This document shows, in pieces, positions 52,740-61,870 of a stretch of DNA of 64,000 nucleotides. The position numbers and the translations under genes are program-made. The number at the start of each line of letters is the position of its first letter. Position 1 is the first letter of the stretch. Origin of the DNA: Gracilibacillus kekensis (lineage in GTDB: Bacteria; Bacillota; Bacilli; Bacillales; Amphibacillaceae); contig NZ_FRCZ01000004.1 in assembly GCF_900143085.1 (NCBI RefSeq), positions 62,001 to 126,000 on the forward strand. The letters run 5' to 3'. A model generated the notes under the pieces. That model was not told the DNA's origin, did no database searches, and saw nothing but the letters and a program-made list of their open reading frames with translations.

Positions 52740-53928
52740 TGGAATGTTATCCCAAGATGAAATTGATGCACTACTAAATGGATCAGATGATACCGATGAA
52801 GAGGTTACTTCAAATGAAACTCCTTCCACAGGTGAGTATTTATCATCAATAGAAGAGGATGCATTAGGGGAAATCGGTAATATCTCTTTTGGCAGTTCAG
52901 CGACGACACTATCTACCATTTTGAATCAAAAAGTAGAAATTACTACTCCAACCACAAGTGTAATTCATAAAGGGGAGTTAGAAGAAGAATTTCCAGTCCC
53001 GTATGTAGGAGTAGAAGTTAAATATACAGAAGGTTTTACCGGAGCAAATTTATTTATATTAGAATCAAAAGATGCAGCAATAATAGCTGATTTAATGTTA
53101 GGTGGTAATGGGGAACCAGATACAAATGAATTGAATGACATTCATTTAAGTGCGGTACAGGAAGCGATGAATCAAATGATGGGGACTGCTGCAACCAGTA
53201 TGTCGACCGTATTTAATAAAAGGGTTGATATCTCACCACCTACTACATCTGTAATGGATGTGACGGCAGAAGAAACAAAATCACTTAAACCTGATGATGA
53301 TGTATTCATCAAAGTTTCGTTTCAATTAAAGATAGGTACGTTGATCGATTCTAAAATAATGCAGTTATTACCTGTTACGTTTGCGAAAGATTTAGTTGAT
53401 CAGCTTTTAAGTGTGTCGGATAAACCCGAAACAGAAAATGAACCAACTGTTGAAATGAATGAGGATGACCAAAACAACAGTAATCAGGAAATAGAGAAGC
53501 ATAACGTTCAGAATTCTCAGCAACAAGAACAACCAATGCAACAAACACAATCAAGCTCACAGCCACATCAGCCAAAACAAATTGGTGGAAATATGGCAGG
53601 AGTAAATCCTGAAGTACAAGCAGCATCATTTTCAAATTTTGAAGACGTTCCTTTACAAAAAAGCGAAAAGCGAAATTTAGATTTATTAATGGATATTCCT
53701 CTTCAGGTAACAGTTGAACTTGGAAGAACAAAGCGAACTGTGAAAGAAATTTTAGAATTGTCTTCTGGATCTATTGTTGAATTAGATAAATTAGCTGGTG
53801 AACCGGTAGATATATTAGTTAATCAGAAATTAATAGCTAAAGGTGAAGTTGTTGTGATCGATGAAAACTTTGGTGTTAGAGTCACAGATATTGTAAGTAA
53901 AGAAGACAGGTTGAAACAATTAAAATAG
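52729..53928 (+). CDS. fliY: Flagellar motor switch phosphatase FliY
   Basis: FliY combines a CheY-P phosphatase with the switch protein FliN. The 399-residue protein has an N-terminal CheY-binding motif (MLSQDEIDALLNG), two CheC-like active-site regions (EEDALGEIGNISFGSSATTL and LSAVQEAMNQMMGTAATSM), a Gln-rich linker (about 255-300) and a C-terminal FliN/SPOA domain (DIPLQVTVELGRTKRTVKEIL). ATG 52729 follows AGGGAGGGG, with a second ATG directly after. Confidence 0.96.
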   Translation: MMNDGMLSQDEIDALLNGSDDTDEEVTSNETPSTGEYLSSIEEDALGEIGNISFGSSATTLSTILNQKVEITTPTTSVIHKGELEEEFPVPYVGVEVKYTEGFTGANLFILESKDAAIIADLMLGGNGEPDTNELNDIHLSAVQEAMNQMMGTAATSMSTVFNKRVDISPPTTSVMDVTAEETKSLKPDDDVFIKVSFQLKIGTLIDSKIMQLLPVTFAKDLVDQLLSVSDKPETENEPTVEMNEDDQNNSNQEIEKHNVQNSQQQEQPMQQTQSSSQPHQPKQIGGNMAGVNPEVQAASFSNFEDVPLQKSEKRNLDLLMDIPLQVTVELGRTKRTVKEILELSSGSIVELDKLAGEPVDILVNQKLIAKGEVVVIDENFGVRVTDIVSKEDRLKQLK

Positions 53929-53951
53929 ATAATTTGGAAGGATGTAATGAA

Positions 53952-54314
53952 ATGGCTAAAACAGTATTAATTGTAGACGATGCAGCTTTTATGAGAATGA
54001 TGATTAAGGATATTCTATCTAAAAATGGATATGATGTTGTTGGAGAAGCACAGGATGGCCAAGATGCTATTGAAAAATATAAAGAGTTACAACCAGACTT
54101 AGTAACAATGGATATCACTATGCCAGAAATGGATGGAATTGCAGCACTAAAAGAGATTCAAAGTATTAATGGAGACGCTAAAGTTATTATGTGTTCAGCG
54201 ATGGGGCAACAAGCGATGGTTATCGATGCTATTCAGGCAGGTGCAAAAGACTTTATTGTTAAACCGTTCCAAGCAGATCGAGTAATTGAAGCAATCTCTA
54301 AAGTAATAGGTTAA
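53952..54314 (+). CDS. cheY: Chemotaxis response regulator CheY
   Basis: CheY carries the phosphoryl signal from CheA to FliM/FliY. The single receiver domain (120 residues) has Asp9/Asp10, the phosphorylation site Asp54 in TMDITMPEMDG, the switch Thr/Ser region CSAMGQ and the Lys in FIVKPFQ. ATG 53952 follows GGAAGGATG; the upstream TTG of the longer frame is not used. Confidence 0.97.
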   Translation: MAKTVLIVDDAAFMRMMIKDILSKNGYDVVGEAQDGQDAIEKYKELQPDLVTMDITMPEMDGIAALKEIQSINGDAKVIMCSAMGQQAMVIDAIQAGAKDFIVKPFQADRVIEAISKVIG

Positions 54315-54318
54315 TGAG

Positions 54319-54960
54319 GTGGTCAGCATTACCCGTAAATTAATTTTTTTTCTAGTTACAGTAACATTTTTGTTTTTTCAACTTCCATCTGCTGTGACTT
54401 ATGCAACAGTAGAAGATATGTATAAAAAACCAGCTGAGAATCAAGGTGAACAACAAGGTGAGACTGATGAAAATAGTGGTGAAGAACCTGTGGTTGATTC
54501 ACCAAATCTATTTTTTAGTTTTTTACAACTGTTGATTGCTTTAGCTTTAGTTATAGGTCTCATTATCTTTATATCAAAGTTTCTTCAGAAAAAAAATGGT
54601 TTTCTTAAGAGACATAAAGTGATTGAGAATTATGGTGGAATTACAGTAGGTTCCAATAAATCCATTCAAACCATTAAAATTGGTGATCGATTCTATGTTA
54701 TTGGTGTAGCAGATAATATTGAATTACTTATGGAAATTACTGATAATAATACGATTGAACAGCTTCTTTCTCAGGAAGAAAACACAAATGACTCAATCAG
54801 TAAGATAAAAGAGAAGATAACAAAGTCCACTTCCTACTCTCAAGATCAAAATAAAAATAATTTCGAAAAGTTGTTTAGTAAGGAGCTACATACTATGAAA
54901 GAAGGCCGAAAAAACGTATATAAAAAGCTGAGAGAGAGAAAACAAGATTATGATGATTAG
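54319..54960 (+). CDS. fliO: Flagellar biosynthetic protein FliO
   Basis: FliO helps assemble the FliP-FliQ-FliR export gate. The 213-residue product has a signal-peptide-like N-terminus (FFLVTVTFLFFQLPS, likely cut after TYA), a Gln/Glu linker, one membrane helix (about 70-90, FSFLQLLIALALVIGLIIFIS) and a cytoplasmic FliO domain with GGITVGSNKSIQTIKIGDRFYVIGV. There is no ATG at the start: GTG 54319 is used here, but AGGTGG (54317-54322) is better placed for an ATT at 54328. It overlaps fliP by 11 bases. Confidence 0.93.
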   Translation: MVSITRKLIFFLVTVTFLFFQLPSAVTYATVEDMYKKPAENQGEQQGETDENSGEEPVVDSPNLFFSFLQLLIALALVIGLIIFISKFLQKKNGFLKRHKVIENYGGITVGSNKSIQTIKIGDRFYVIGVADNIELLMEITDNNTIEQLLSQEENTNDSISKIKEKITKSTSYSQDQNKNNFEKLFSKELHTMKEGRKNVYKKLRERKQDYDD

Positions 54961-55627
54961 TCTAATTGATGTCTTTTCAGGATCCGATGCAGAAAGTGTA
55001 TCGACTTCTGTCCGATTACTATTATTATTGACGGTACTTTCCTTGGCTCCTAGTATATTAATATTAATGACTAGTTTTACTAGGATTTTGATCGTCTTAT
55101 CATTCGTTAGAACTTCATTAGCGACACAACAGATGCCACCGAATCAAGTATTAATAGGCCTAGCTCTTTTTATGACTTTCTTTATAATGGCCCCAACTTT
55201 TCAACAAGTGAATGAAGAAGCATTACAACCATTATTTGAAGAAGAAGTAACATTAGAAGAAGCATATGAAAACGCAAGTGTTCCAATAAAAGAGTTTATG
55301 TCCAAACATACAAGAGAAAAAGATTTAGCTTTGTTTATGAATTATGCAGAAATAGAACGTCCTGAAACCATTCAGGACATCCCACTAACGGCATTAGTGC
55401 CTGCTTTCGCGATCAGTGAATTAAAAACAGCTTTTCAAATGGGCTTCATGATATTTGTTCCATTTCTCGTTATTGATATGGCTGTTGCAAGTGTTTTAAT
55501 GTCCATGGGGATGATGATGTTACCACCAGTAATGATCTCATTGCCATTTAAAATATTATTATTTGTGCTTGTGGATGGCTGGTATTTGATAACACATTCG
55601 TTGTTAGATGGGTTTCTACCGCTTTGA
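54950..55627 (+). CDS. fliP: Flagellar biosynthetic protein FliP
   Basis: FliP is the main ring protein of the export gate. The 225-residue protein has four membrane helices, the conserved SLAPSILILMTSFTRILIVLSF, NQVLIGLALFMTFFIM, and the C-terminal MGMMMLPPVMISLPFKILLF. ATGATG at 54950-54955 gives two possible starts. Confidence 0.97.
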   Translation: MMISLIDVFSGSDAESVSTSVRLLLLLTVLSLAPSILILMTSFTRILIVLSFVRTSLATQQMPPNQVLIGLALFMTFFIMAPTFQQVNEEALQPLFEEEVTLEEAYENASVPIKEFMSKHTREKDLALFMNYAEIERPETIQDIPLTALVPAFAISELKTAFQMGFMIFVPFLVIDMAVASVLMSMGMMMLPPVMISLPFKILLFVLVDGWYLITHSLLDGFLPL

Positions 55628-55652
55628 CAGGTATTGAGAGGGGATAGATAGA

Positions 55653-55922
55653 GTGAGTGGAGAATTTGTCATTTCATTGGCTGAACAAGGAATATTTACA
55701 ATTCTATTAGTAACAGGGCCACTCTTATTACTTGCTCTAGTAGTTGGTTTATTAGTTAGTATATTCCAAGCTACTACTCAAATACAAGAACAGACCCTTG
55801 CTTTTATTCCGAAAATTGTTGCTGTCTTATTAGGGGTCTTAGTATTTGGACCGTGGATGTTGTCAACGATGGTTGAGTTTGCTGCTAATTTATTTCAAAA
55901 TTTAAATCAGTTTGTAGGATAA
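55653..55922 (+). CDS. fliQ: Flagellar biosynthetic protein FliQ
   Basis: An 89-residue export gate protein with two membrane helices (about 14-38 and 50-75), with the motif LVVGLLVSIFQATTQIQEQTL. The start is GTG 55653 after GAGAGGGGA. It lies 3 bases before fliR. Confidence 0.97.
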   Translation: MSGEFVISLAEQGIFTILLVTGPLLLLALVVGLLVSIFQATTQIQEQTLAFIPKIVAVLLGVLVFGPWMLSTMVEFAANLFQNLNQFVG

Positions 55923-55925
55923 CAT

Positions 55926-56696
55926 ATGTTTGAATTAATAGATATTAATCGTTTTCCAGCATTTATATTAATTTTAATAAGAGTATTATCATTTTTTGCA
56001 ACTGTGCCGATTTTTTCTTACCGAAATATACCTACTCATTTAAAAATTGGGTTTGGTGTATTTATAGCATGGATTATGTTTTACACACTTGAGGTTCCGG
56101 AATTAGCTTTTGATGGTATGTATTTATTATATATAATGAAAGAAGCCGTTATAGGTTTGTTTCTTGGATTAATTGCTTATCTTATTTTGAGCGCGATTCA
56201 AATCGCTGGTGGTTTTATCGATTTCCAAATGGGTTTTGCCATCGCTAATGTGGTGGATCCACAGACAGGGGCACAAAGTCCATTAATTGGACAATATTTT
56301 TACACGATTGCGATTCTCTTTTTGTTAACTGTTGATGGGCATCATTTATTTATTAACGGTATCATGTATAGTTTTGAGGAAATACCACTGGATCAATTGA
56401 TAGAGTTTAATAATATTGAGTTGATTCTACAAACTTTCAGTAAGATGTTTCTCATGGCATTTCAGTTGGCTTTACCAGTTGTCGGTTGTTTGTTTTTAGT
56501 CGATGTTGCCTTAGGTATTATTGCTAGAACAGTTCCACAACTTAATGTCTTTGTAGTCGGTCTTCCATTAAAAATTTTAGTGTCTTTTCTTGTTTTGTTT
56601 ATGTTTGTGACTTTCTATATGATGATTGTTGAGAAATTATTTCAATTCACACTAGAGACGATGCAAAATCTAATGCAAATGTTCGGAGGTGCTTAA
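55926..56696 (+). CDS. fliR: Flagellar biosynthetic protein FliR
   Basis: FliR completes the export gate with FliP and FliQ. The 256-residue protein has about six membrane helices and family motifs such as VLSFFATVPIFSYRNIPTHLKIG and GGFIDFQMGFAIANVVDPQTG. flhB starts two bases after its stop. Confidence 0.97.
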   Translation: MFELIDINRFPAFILILIRVLSFFATVPIFSYRNIPTHLKIGFGVFIAWIMFYTLEVPELAFDGMYLLYIMKEAVIGLFLGLIAYLILSAIQIAGGFIDFQMGFAIANVVDPQTGAQSPLIGQYFYTIAILFLLTVDGHHLFINGIMYSFEEIPLDQLIEFNNIELILQTFSKMFLMAFQLALPVVGCLFLVDVALGIIARTVPQLNVFVVGLPLKILVSFLVLFMFVTFYMMIVEKLFQFTLETMQNLMQMFGGA

Positions 56697-56698
56697 CA

Positions 56699-57778
56699 AT
56701 GAGATTACAGTTGGATCTGCAATTTTTCGCTGGTGAAAAAACTGAAAAGGCAACTCCGAAAAAAAGACAGGACGCTAGAAAAAAAGGTCAAGTAGCTAAA
56801 AGTCAGGATGTTAATACTGCTATTCTGTTATTTTTTGTTTTTATTATTTTATTGGTAACAGGTGGTTCATTAAAGGATACAATGACAAGCATGTATAGTA
56901 AATCTTTCACCGAATATATTCATCATGAAGTAACAGAAAAAGAAGTATTTAGCATGTTATGGGATGTTCTGACACAAATCAGTATTGCGCTTGCACCGAT
57001 TATGTTAATCGCGATCGTTGCTGGACTTGCTTCGAATTTTTTGCAGATTGGTTTTCTATTTACAGCCGACCCGTTAAAAATGAAGCTAAATAAAATAGAT
57101 CCAATTCAAGGTGCTAAAAGAATTTTCTCGGCAAGAGCACTTGTAGAATTAGTTAAATCTTTACTGAAAATTACTTTGGTAGGAGCTATTACTTTTTCGA
57201 TTATTTGGATGAATCGTGACGAAATGATGATGTTAGCAGATAAAGAGGTGAACAGTGCACTAGCTTTCTTTGGACAAATGACAATTCAGATGGGAATAGC
57301 AGCTGCCATTGGCTTACTTATTATTTCTGTAATTGATTATACATATCAAAGATACGACTATGAAAAGCAGAATAAAATGTCGAAAAATGATGTGAAAGAT
57401 GAACATAAAAACATCGAGGGTGACCCTTTAATTAAATCAAAAATTAAAGAAAAGCAAAGGCAAATGGCGATGCAAAGGATGATGAGTGAAATTCCAAATG
57501 CAGATGTGGTAATTACCAATCCTACGCACTATGCGATTGCTATTAAATATGATGAAAACAAAGCAGATGCGCCATATGTTGTTGCAAAAGGTGTTGATTT
57601 CGTCGCAATGAGAATTAAAGATATAGCAAAAAATCACGACATTGTCATGGTAGAAAATCGACCTTTAGCAAGAGCATTATATGACCAAGTAGAGATTAAT
57701 GACATAATTCCAGAGGATTTTTTCAAAGCAGTTGCCGAAATACTGGCATATGTTTACCGAATCCAAAAAAAGATTTAA
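56699..57778 (+). CDS. flhB: Flagellar export switch protein FlhB
   Basis: FlhB switches export from hook to filament substrates after it cleaves itself. The 359-residue protein has the N-terminal EKTEKATPKKRQDARKKGQV, four membrane helices, and the autocleavage motif NPTH at residues 274-277. Its C-terminal part is the model for the stand-alone YlqH protein encoded at 29.8 kb. Confidence 0.97.
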   Translation: MRLQLDLQFFAGEKTEKATPKKRQDARKKGQVAKSQDVNTAILLFFVFIILLVTGGSLKDTMTSMYSKSFTEYIHHEVTEKEVFSMLWDVLTQISIALAPIMLIAIVAGLASNFLQIGFLFTADPLKMKLNKIDPIQGAKRIFSARALVELVKSLLKITLVGAITFSIIWMNRDEMMMLADKEVNSALAFFGQMTIQMGIAAAIGLLIISVIDYTYQRYDYEKQNKMSKNDVKDEHKNIEGDPLIKSKIKEKQRQMAMQRMMSEIPNADVVITNPTHYAIAIKYDENKADAPYVVAKGVDFVAMRIKDIAKNHDIVMVENRPLARALYDQVEINDIIPEDFFKAVAEILAYVYRIQKKI

Positions 57779-57803
57779 TACTGCAATGTATGATTTGAAG
57801 GAA

Positions 57804-57848
57804 AAGTAATACCACGAATCGCCGGTGCATTCAGAGGAAGTGTTACTT
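57804..57848 (+). promoter_or_regulatory. Hairpin ahead of the flhA ribosome binding site
   Basis: AAGTAATAC (57804-57812) can pair with GTGTTACTT (57840-57848) with one G-U pair around a 27-base loop, ending just before AAAGGAG of flhA. It lies in the 88-base gap between flhB and flhA, one of the widest gaps in the operon. Confidence 0.35.
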
Positions 57849-57866
57849 TAAAGGAGTTGTAAGAAA

Positions 57867-59900
57867 ATGAAAGCTAGAGATTTTTCCGTTTTATTTGGTG
57901 TCATATCGATCATTATTATGTTAGTTATTCCCTTACCTGGGTGGTTATTAAGTGTATTAATTTTAATCAATATATCTCTAGCGTTAATTGTTATTTTGGT
58001 GTCAATGAATACAACAGAAGCTTTGCAATTTTCCGTTTTTCCGTCCTTATTATTATTATTAACATTATTCCGATTAGGTTTAAACGTATCGACTACACGT
58101 TCGATTCTTTCGGAAGCAGACGCGGGTGGAGTAGTTGAAACATTTGGTACATTTGTAATTGGTGATAATCCATTAGTAGGTTTTGTAGTGTTTGTTATTT
58201 TAGTAATCATCCAATTCCTTGTAATTACGAAGGGGAGTGAACGTGTATCAGAGGTTGCTGCACGTTTTACATTAGATGCAATGCCTGGTAAACAAATGAG
58301 TATCGATGCAGATTTAAATGCAGGTATGATTAACGAACAGCAAGCAAAGGATCGCCGGGAAAAAATAGAACATGAAGCGGATTTTTATGGTGCAATGGAT
58401 GGTGCCAGTAAATTTGTTAAAGGTGATGCTATTGCAGGTATTATTATTGTACTGATCAATATTATATTCGGGCTTATTATCGGTATGGCTCAATTAGGTT
58501 TAAGTTTTAATGAAGCTATTGATATCTATATGCGTCTTACTGTTGGTGATGGTTTAGTAAGTCAAATACCTGCCTTGCTTATTTCAACAGCAACAGGGAT
58601 TGTTGTAACGAGAGTGGCATCTGAAGGAAATTTAAGTGCAGATGTAACTAAACAGTTGTTGCGCTATCCTACCTTGTTGTACATAGCTGGTGGTACGATC
58701 TTTTTCCTAGGACTTACACCAATTAATTTTATGTTAACAACTATGATTGCTCTTGTATTAATCGGTAGTGCTTATATGTTAACTAGAAAATCTCAAGTGG
58801 AAGAACCGCCAACACCTGATGAAGTAGATGAATCCGAATCAGAAGAAATGAAATCACCAGAAAATGTGGTAGGTCTTATTAATATGGATCCGATTGAGTT
58901 TGAGTTCGGTTATGGTCTTATTCCACTAGCAGATTCTAATCAAGGGGGAGATTTATTAGACCGAGTTGTAATGATTAGACGACAACTTGCAATAGAATTA
59001 GGCTTAGTTATACCAGTTGTACGAATCAGGGACAATATTCAACTCAATCCAAATGAATATCGGTTAAAAATCAAAGGTAATGAAGTGGCACGTGGGGAAT
59101 TGCTTTTAGATCATTACCTTGCAATGAGTCCTGGAATTGAAGAAGATGAACTAGAAGGAATCGATACTGTAGAACCAGCATTCGGTTTACCTGCAAAGTG
59201 GATTACTGAGGATGCTAAAGATGATGCAGAGATGTCTGGTTATACTGTGGTAGATCCTCCATCAGTGGTATCAACACATATAACAGAATTAATTAAGCGA
59301 TTTGCTCATCAATTAATTGGTCGTCAGGAAACACAACAACTTATCGATCATTTGAAAGAAAGTAATCCGATCTTAGTAGAAGAGGTCACACCAGAACCAT
59401 TAGCAGTCGGTGATGTACAGAAAGTGTTAGCAAAATTATTACGAGAACATGTTTCCATCAAGAATTTACCAGTTATTTTTGAAACATTAGCAGATTTTGC
59501 AAAAATGACATCTGATACTGATTTATTAACAGAGTATGTCAGACAGTCTTTATCTGCACAAATAACTAATGATATTGTGCAAGGCAGACAACAGTTAAAA
59601 GTAATAACTGTTTCAGGAGAAGTTGAAAAGTTGATCGCAGAACACATTCAACAGACAGAACATGGCAGCTACTTAGCAATGGATCCGGATACCCAACAAA
59701 AGGTGATTCAATCTGTCTCAGAAAATGTAGAGAACATTAGCTTGCAAGAGGAAACCCCTGTTATTTTATGTTCGCCGACAATTAGAATGTACTTCAAACA
59801 ATTGCTAGATCGGTTTTATCCGCAAGTTATTGTATTATCCTATAACGAAATTGAACCAACAGCAGAAATTCAAAGCATCGGGATGGTGAATGTAGCATGA
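57867..59900 (+). CDS. flhA: Flagellar export protein FlhA
   Basis: FlhA is the proton-driven, nonameric export-gate component that receives substrate-chaperone complexes. The 677-residue protein has eight membrane helices in the first 310 residues, the family signature RVSEVAARFTLDAMPGKQMSID, and a large cytoplasmic domain (about 340-677). It overlaps flhF by four bases (ATGA). Confidence 0.97.
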   Translation: MKARDFSVLFGVISIIIMLVIPLPGWLLSVLILINISLALIVILVSMNTTEALQFSVFPSLLLLLTLFRLGLNVSTTRSILSEADAGGVVETFGTFVIGDNPLVGFVVFVILVIIQFLVITKGSERVSEVAARFTLDAMPGKQMSIDADLNAGMINEQQAKDRREKIEHEADFYGAMDGASKFVKGDAIAGIIIVLINIIFGLIIGMAQLGLSFNEAIDIYMRLTVGDGLVSQIPALLISTATGIVVTRVASEGNLSADVTKQLLRYPTLLYIAGGTIFFLGLTPINFMLTTMIALVLIGSAYMLTRKSQVEEPPTPDEVDESESEEMKSPENVVGLINMDPIEFEFGYGLIPLADSNQGGDLLDRVVMIRRQLAIELGLVIPVVRIRDNIQLNPNEYRLKIKGNEVARGELLLDHYLAMSPGIEEDELEGIDTVEPAFGLPAKWITEDAKDDAEMSGYTVVDPPSVVSTHITELIKRFAHQLIGRQETQQLIDHLKESNPILVEEVTPEPLAVGDVQKVLAKLLREHVSIKNLPVIFETLADFAKMTSDTDLLTEYVRQSLSAQITNDIVQGRQQLKVITVSGEVEKLIAEHIQQTEHGSYLAMDPDTQQKVIQSVSENVENISLQEETPVILCSPTIRMYFKQLLDRFYPQVIVLSYNEIEPTAEIQSIGMVNVA

Positions 59901-61006
59901 AGGTGAAAAAATTTAAAGGAGCAACAATGCCCGAAGTCATGCAAGTTGTTCGAAAAGAATTAGGATCAGATGCAGTAATATTAAATTCGAAAGTGATACA
60001 CGAAGGTGGCTTCTTAGGTTTATTCAAAAAAAGGAAAATAGAAGTTTTGGCTGCTATCGATCAAACAAGTCTACCGAAGAAGAAAACAGATCTATCCATA
60101 ATGCCAGATGTGAAACAATCAAAAGTACAGCCAAATAAGGCTACATCTAATCAAGATGATGTGTTGAAAGAATTACGGGATATGAAAAAGTGGATGCAGC
60201 AAAATAATAACCAAACGTCAGAATTTCTCCCCACTTTTCAACTTATATACGAAAAATTGTTAAAACAAGAAGTGGATCAAGAAATCGCCTATGATTTAAT
60301 CGAGACCATACAAGCGAGATTAAATCAGAATGAGATAGAAGAAAGCGAAATATGGAAACAGATATCTTTTGAAATTAAACATCGTCTTTCAAATAAAGGT
60401 ACATTTGGAATGACTACTTTTGATAAGAAGTATATTCATTTAGTAGGACCAACTGGTGTTGGTAAAACAACAACCATCGCTAAACTGGCGGCACATTGTG
60501 TTTTAAAACAACAGAAAAAAGTAGCTTTTATCACAACAGATACCTATCGAATTGCAGCGATCGAACAATTAAAGACATACTCTAAGATTTTAGATATTCC
60601 GATTGAGATCGCTTATAATTTAGACGATTATCAAAAAGCCAAAGATAAATTTCATGATTATGATTTTGTGTTTGTAGACACTGCGGGCAGGAACTTTAGA
60701 GATGAGAAATATATTAAAGAGCTAGGAAAAATTGTAGATTTGAACCATGAAGTAGACACTTTTCTTGTATTATCATTAACGACTAGAGGAAGTGATTTAG
60801 AAGATATCTACAAGCAATTTCATAACATTCCTTTAAAGCAATTAATACTTACAAAAAAAGATGAAACGAAGACATATGGATCCGTGTTAAATCTATGTTT
60901 GAAACACAACATTGGAGTAGCATATATTACTAATGGTCAAGATGTACCAGATGATATTGAAGAACTCTCTATCGAAAAAATGGCAAAACTAATAGTTGGT
61001 GATTAA
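59897..61006 (+). CDS. flhF: Flagellar GTPase FlhF
   Basis: FlhF is an SRP-type GTPase that sets the place of flagellar assembly. The 369-residue protein has a basic N-terminal B domain (KVKKFKGATMPEVMQVVRKELG), a linker, and the NG domain with [17 protein letters not shown] (about 184-200), FVDTAGRNF and LTKKDETKTYG. FlhG follows three bases later. Confidence 0.96.
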   Translation: MKVKKFKGATMPEVMQVVRKELGSDAVILNSKVIHEGGFLGLFKKRKIEVLAAIDQTSLPKKKTDLSIMPDVKQSKVQPNKATSNQDDVLKELRDMKKWMQQNNNQTSEFLPTFQLIYEKLLKQEVDQEIAYDLIETIQARLNQNEIEESEIWKQISFEIKHRLSNKGTFGMTTFDKKYIHLVGPTGVGKTTTIAKLAAHCVLKQQKKVAFITTDTYRIAAIEQLKTYSKILDIPIEIAYNLDDYQKAKDKFHDYDFVFVDTAGRNFRDEKYIKELGKIVDLNHEVDTFLVLSLTTRGSDLEDIYKQFHNIPLKQLILTKKDETKTYGSVLNLCLKHNIGVAYITNGQDVPDDIEELSIEKMAKLIVGD

Positions 61007-61009
61007 ACA

Positions 61010-61864
61010 ATGTCCGATCAAGCATCAAAGTTAAGACAAAAAATAACAGGGCTAAACAGTCAGTTTCATGCTAAAACGATTGCAATTGTTAGTGGTAAAG
61101 GAGGCGTTGGAAAATCTAACATTGCCCTTAACTTTTCACTATCTCTTGCAAATCAGGGGAAAAAAGTACTTCTTTTTGATTTAGATATTGGTATGGGAAA
61201 TATTGATATTTTATTAGGTAAATCTTCTAAGTATTCTATCATAAATATGTTCGAGAATAATTTGTCGATTTATGATATTATAGAATCAGGACCAAATTCA
61301 CTATTTTATATTGCGGGTGGTAGTGGTCAGGATCATATTTTTTATTTGGACGATGAAAGACTAGACTATTTTCTTGAGCAGTTAGAACTATTATTTCGTG
61401 AGTACGATTATATTATCTTTGATATGGGGGCGGGTGTTACAAGAGAAACTATCCATTATATATTGGCTGTTGATGAATGTATTCTTGTCACAACGCCAGA
61501 ACCAACATCGATGACAGATGCTTATTCCATGGTGAAGCACATTTTATCCCAACAGTCGATTCAATTTCATCTTATTATTAATCGTTCAAAAAGCGAAAAA
61601 CAGGGAATCGATATCATGAATCGTATGTCAAGTGCAATCAAACGTTTTTTGCATCATGATATAACACCACTTGGGACTATTCCAGATGACGAGTCTGTTG
61701 TAGAAGCAGTAATTGATCAACAGCCGTTTATTTTACATAACCCTAAAGCAAAAGCTTCTAAAGCAATTGAGCAAGTAACAAAACAGTTTTTAGGGGAGAT
61801 ACCAAAGATAAAAGATAATTCAGGATTTCTAAGTAAACTTAAAAGATTAATAACAGAAAGGTAG
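61010..61864 (+). CDS. flhG: Flagellar number regulator FlhG (YlxH)
   Basis: FlhG is a MinD-like ATPase that stimulates FlhF and patterns flagella. The 284-residue protein has an N-terminal FlhF-activating segment (SKLRQKITG), the deviant Walker A SGKGGVGKSN (about 28-37), FDLDIGMGNIDILLG, and a C-terminal amphipathic membrane-binding helix (FLSKLKRLITER). Confidence 0.96.
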   Translation: MSDQASKLRQKITGLNSQFHAKTIAIVSGKGGVGKSNIALNFSLSLANQGKKVLLFDLDIGMGNIDILLGKSSKYSIINMFENNLSIYDIIESGPNSLFYIAGGSGQDHIFYLDDERLDYFLEQLELLFREYDYIIFDMGAGVTRETIHYILAVDECILVTTPEPTSMTDAYSMVKHILSQQSIQFHLIINRSKSEKQGIDIMNRMSSAIKRFLHHDITPLGTIPDDESVVEAVIDQQPFILHNPKAKASKAIEQVTKQFLGEIPKIKDNSGFLSKLKRLITER

Positions 61865-61870
61865 AAATCT

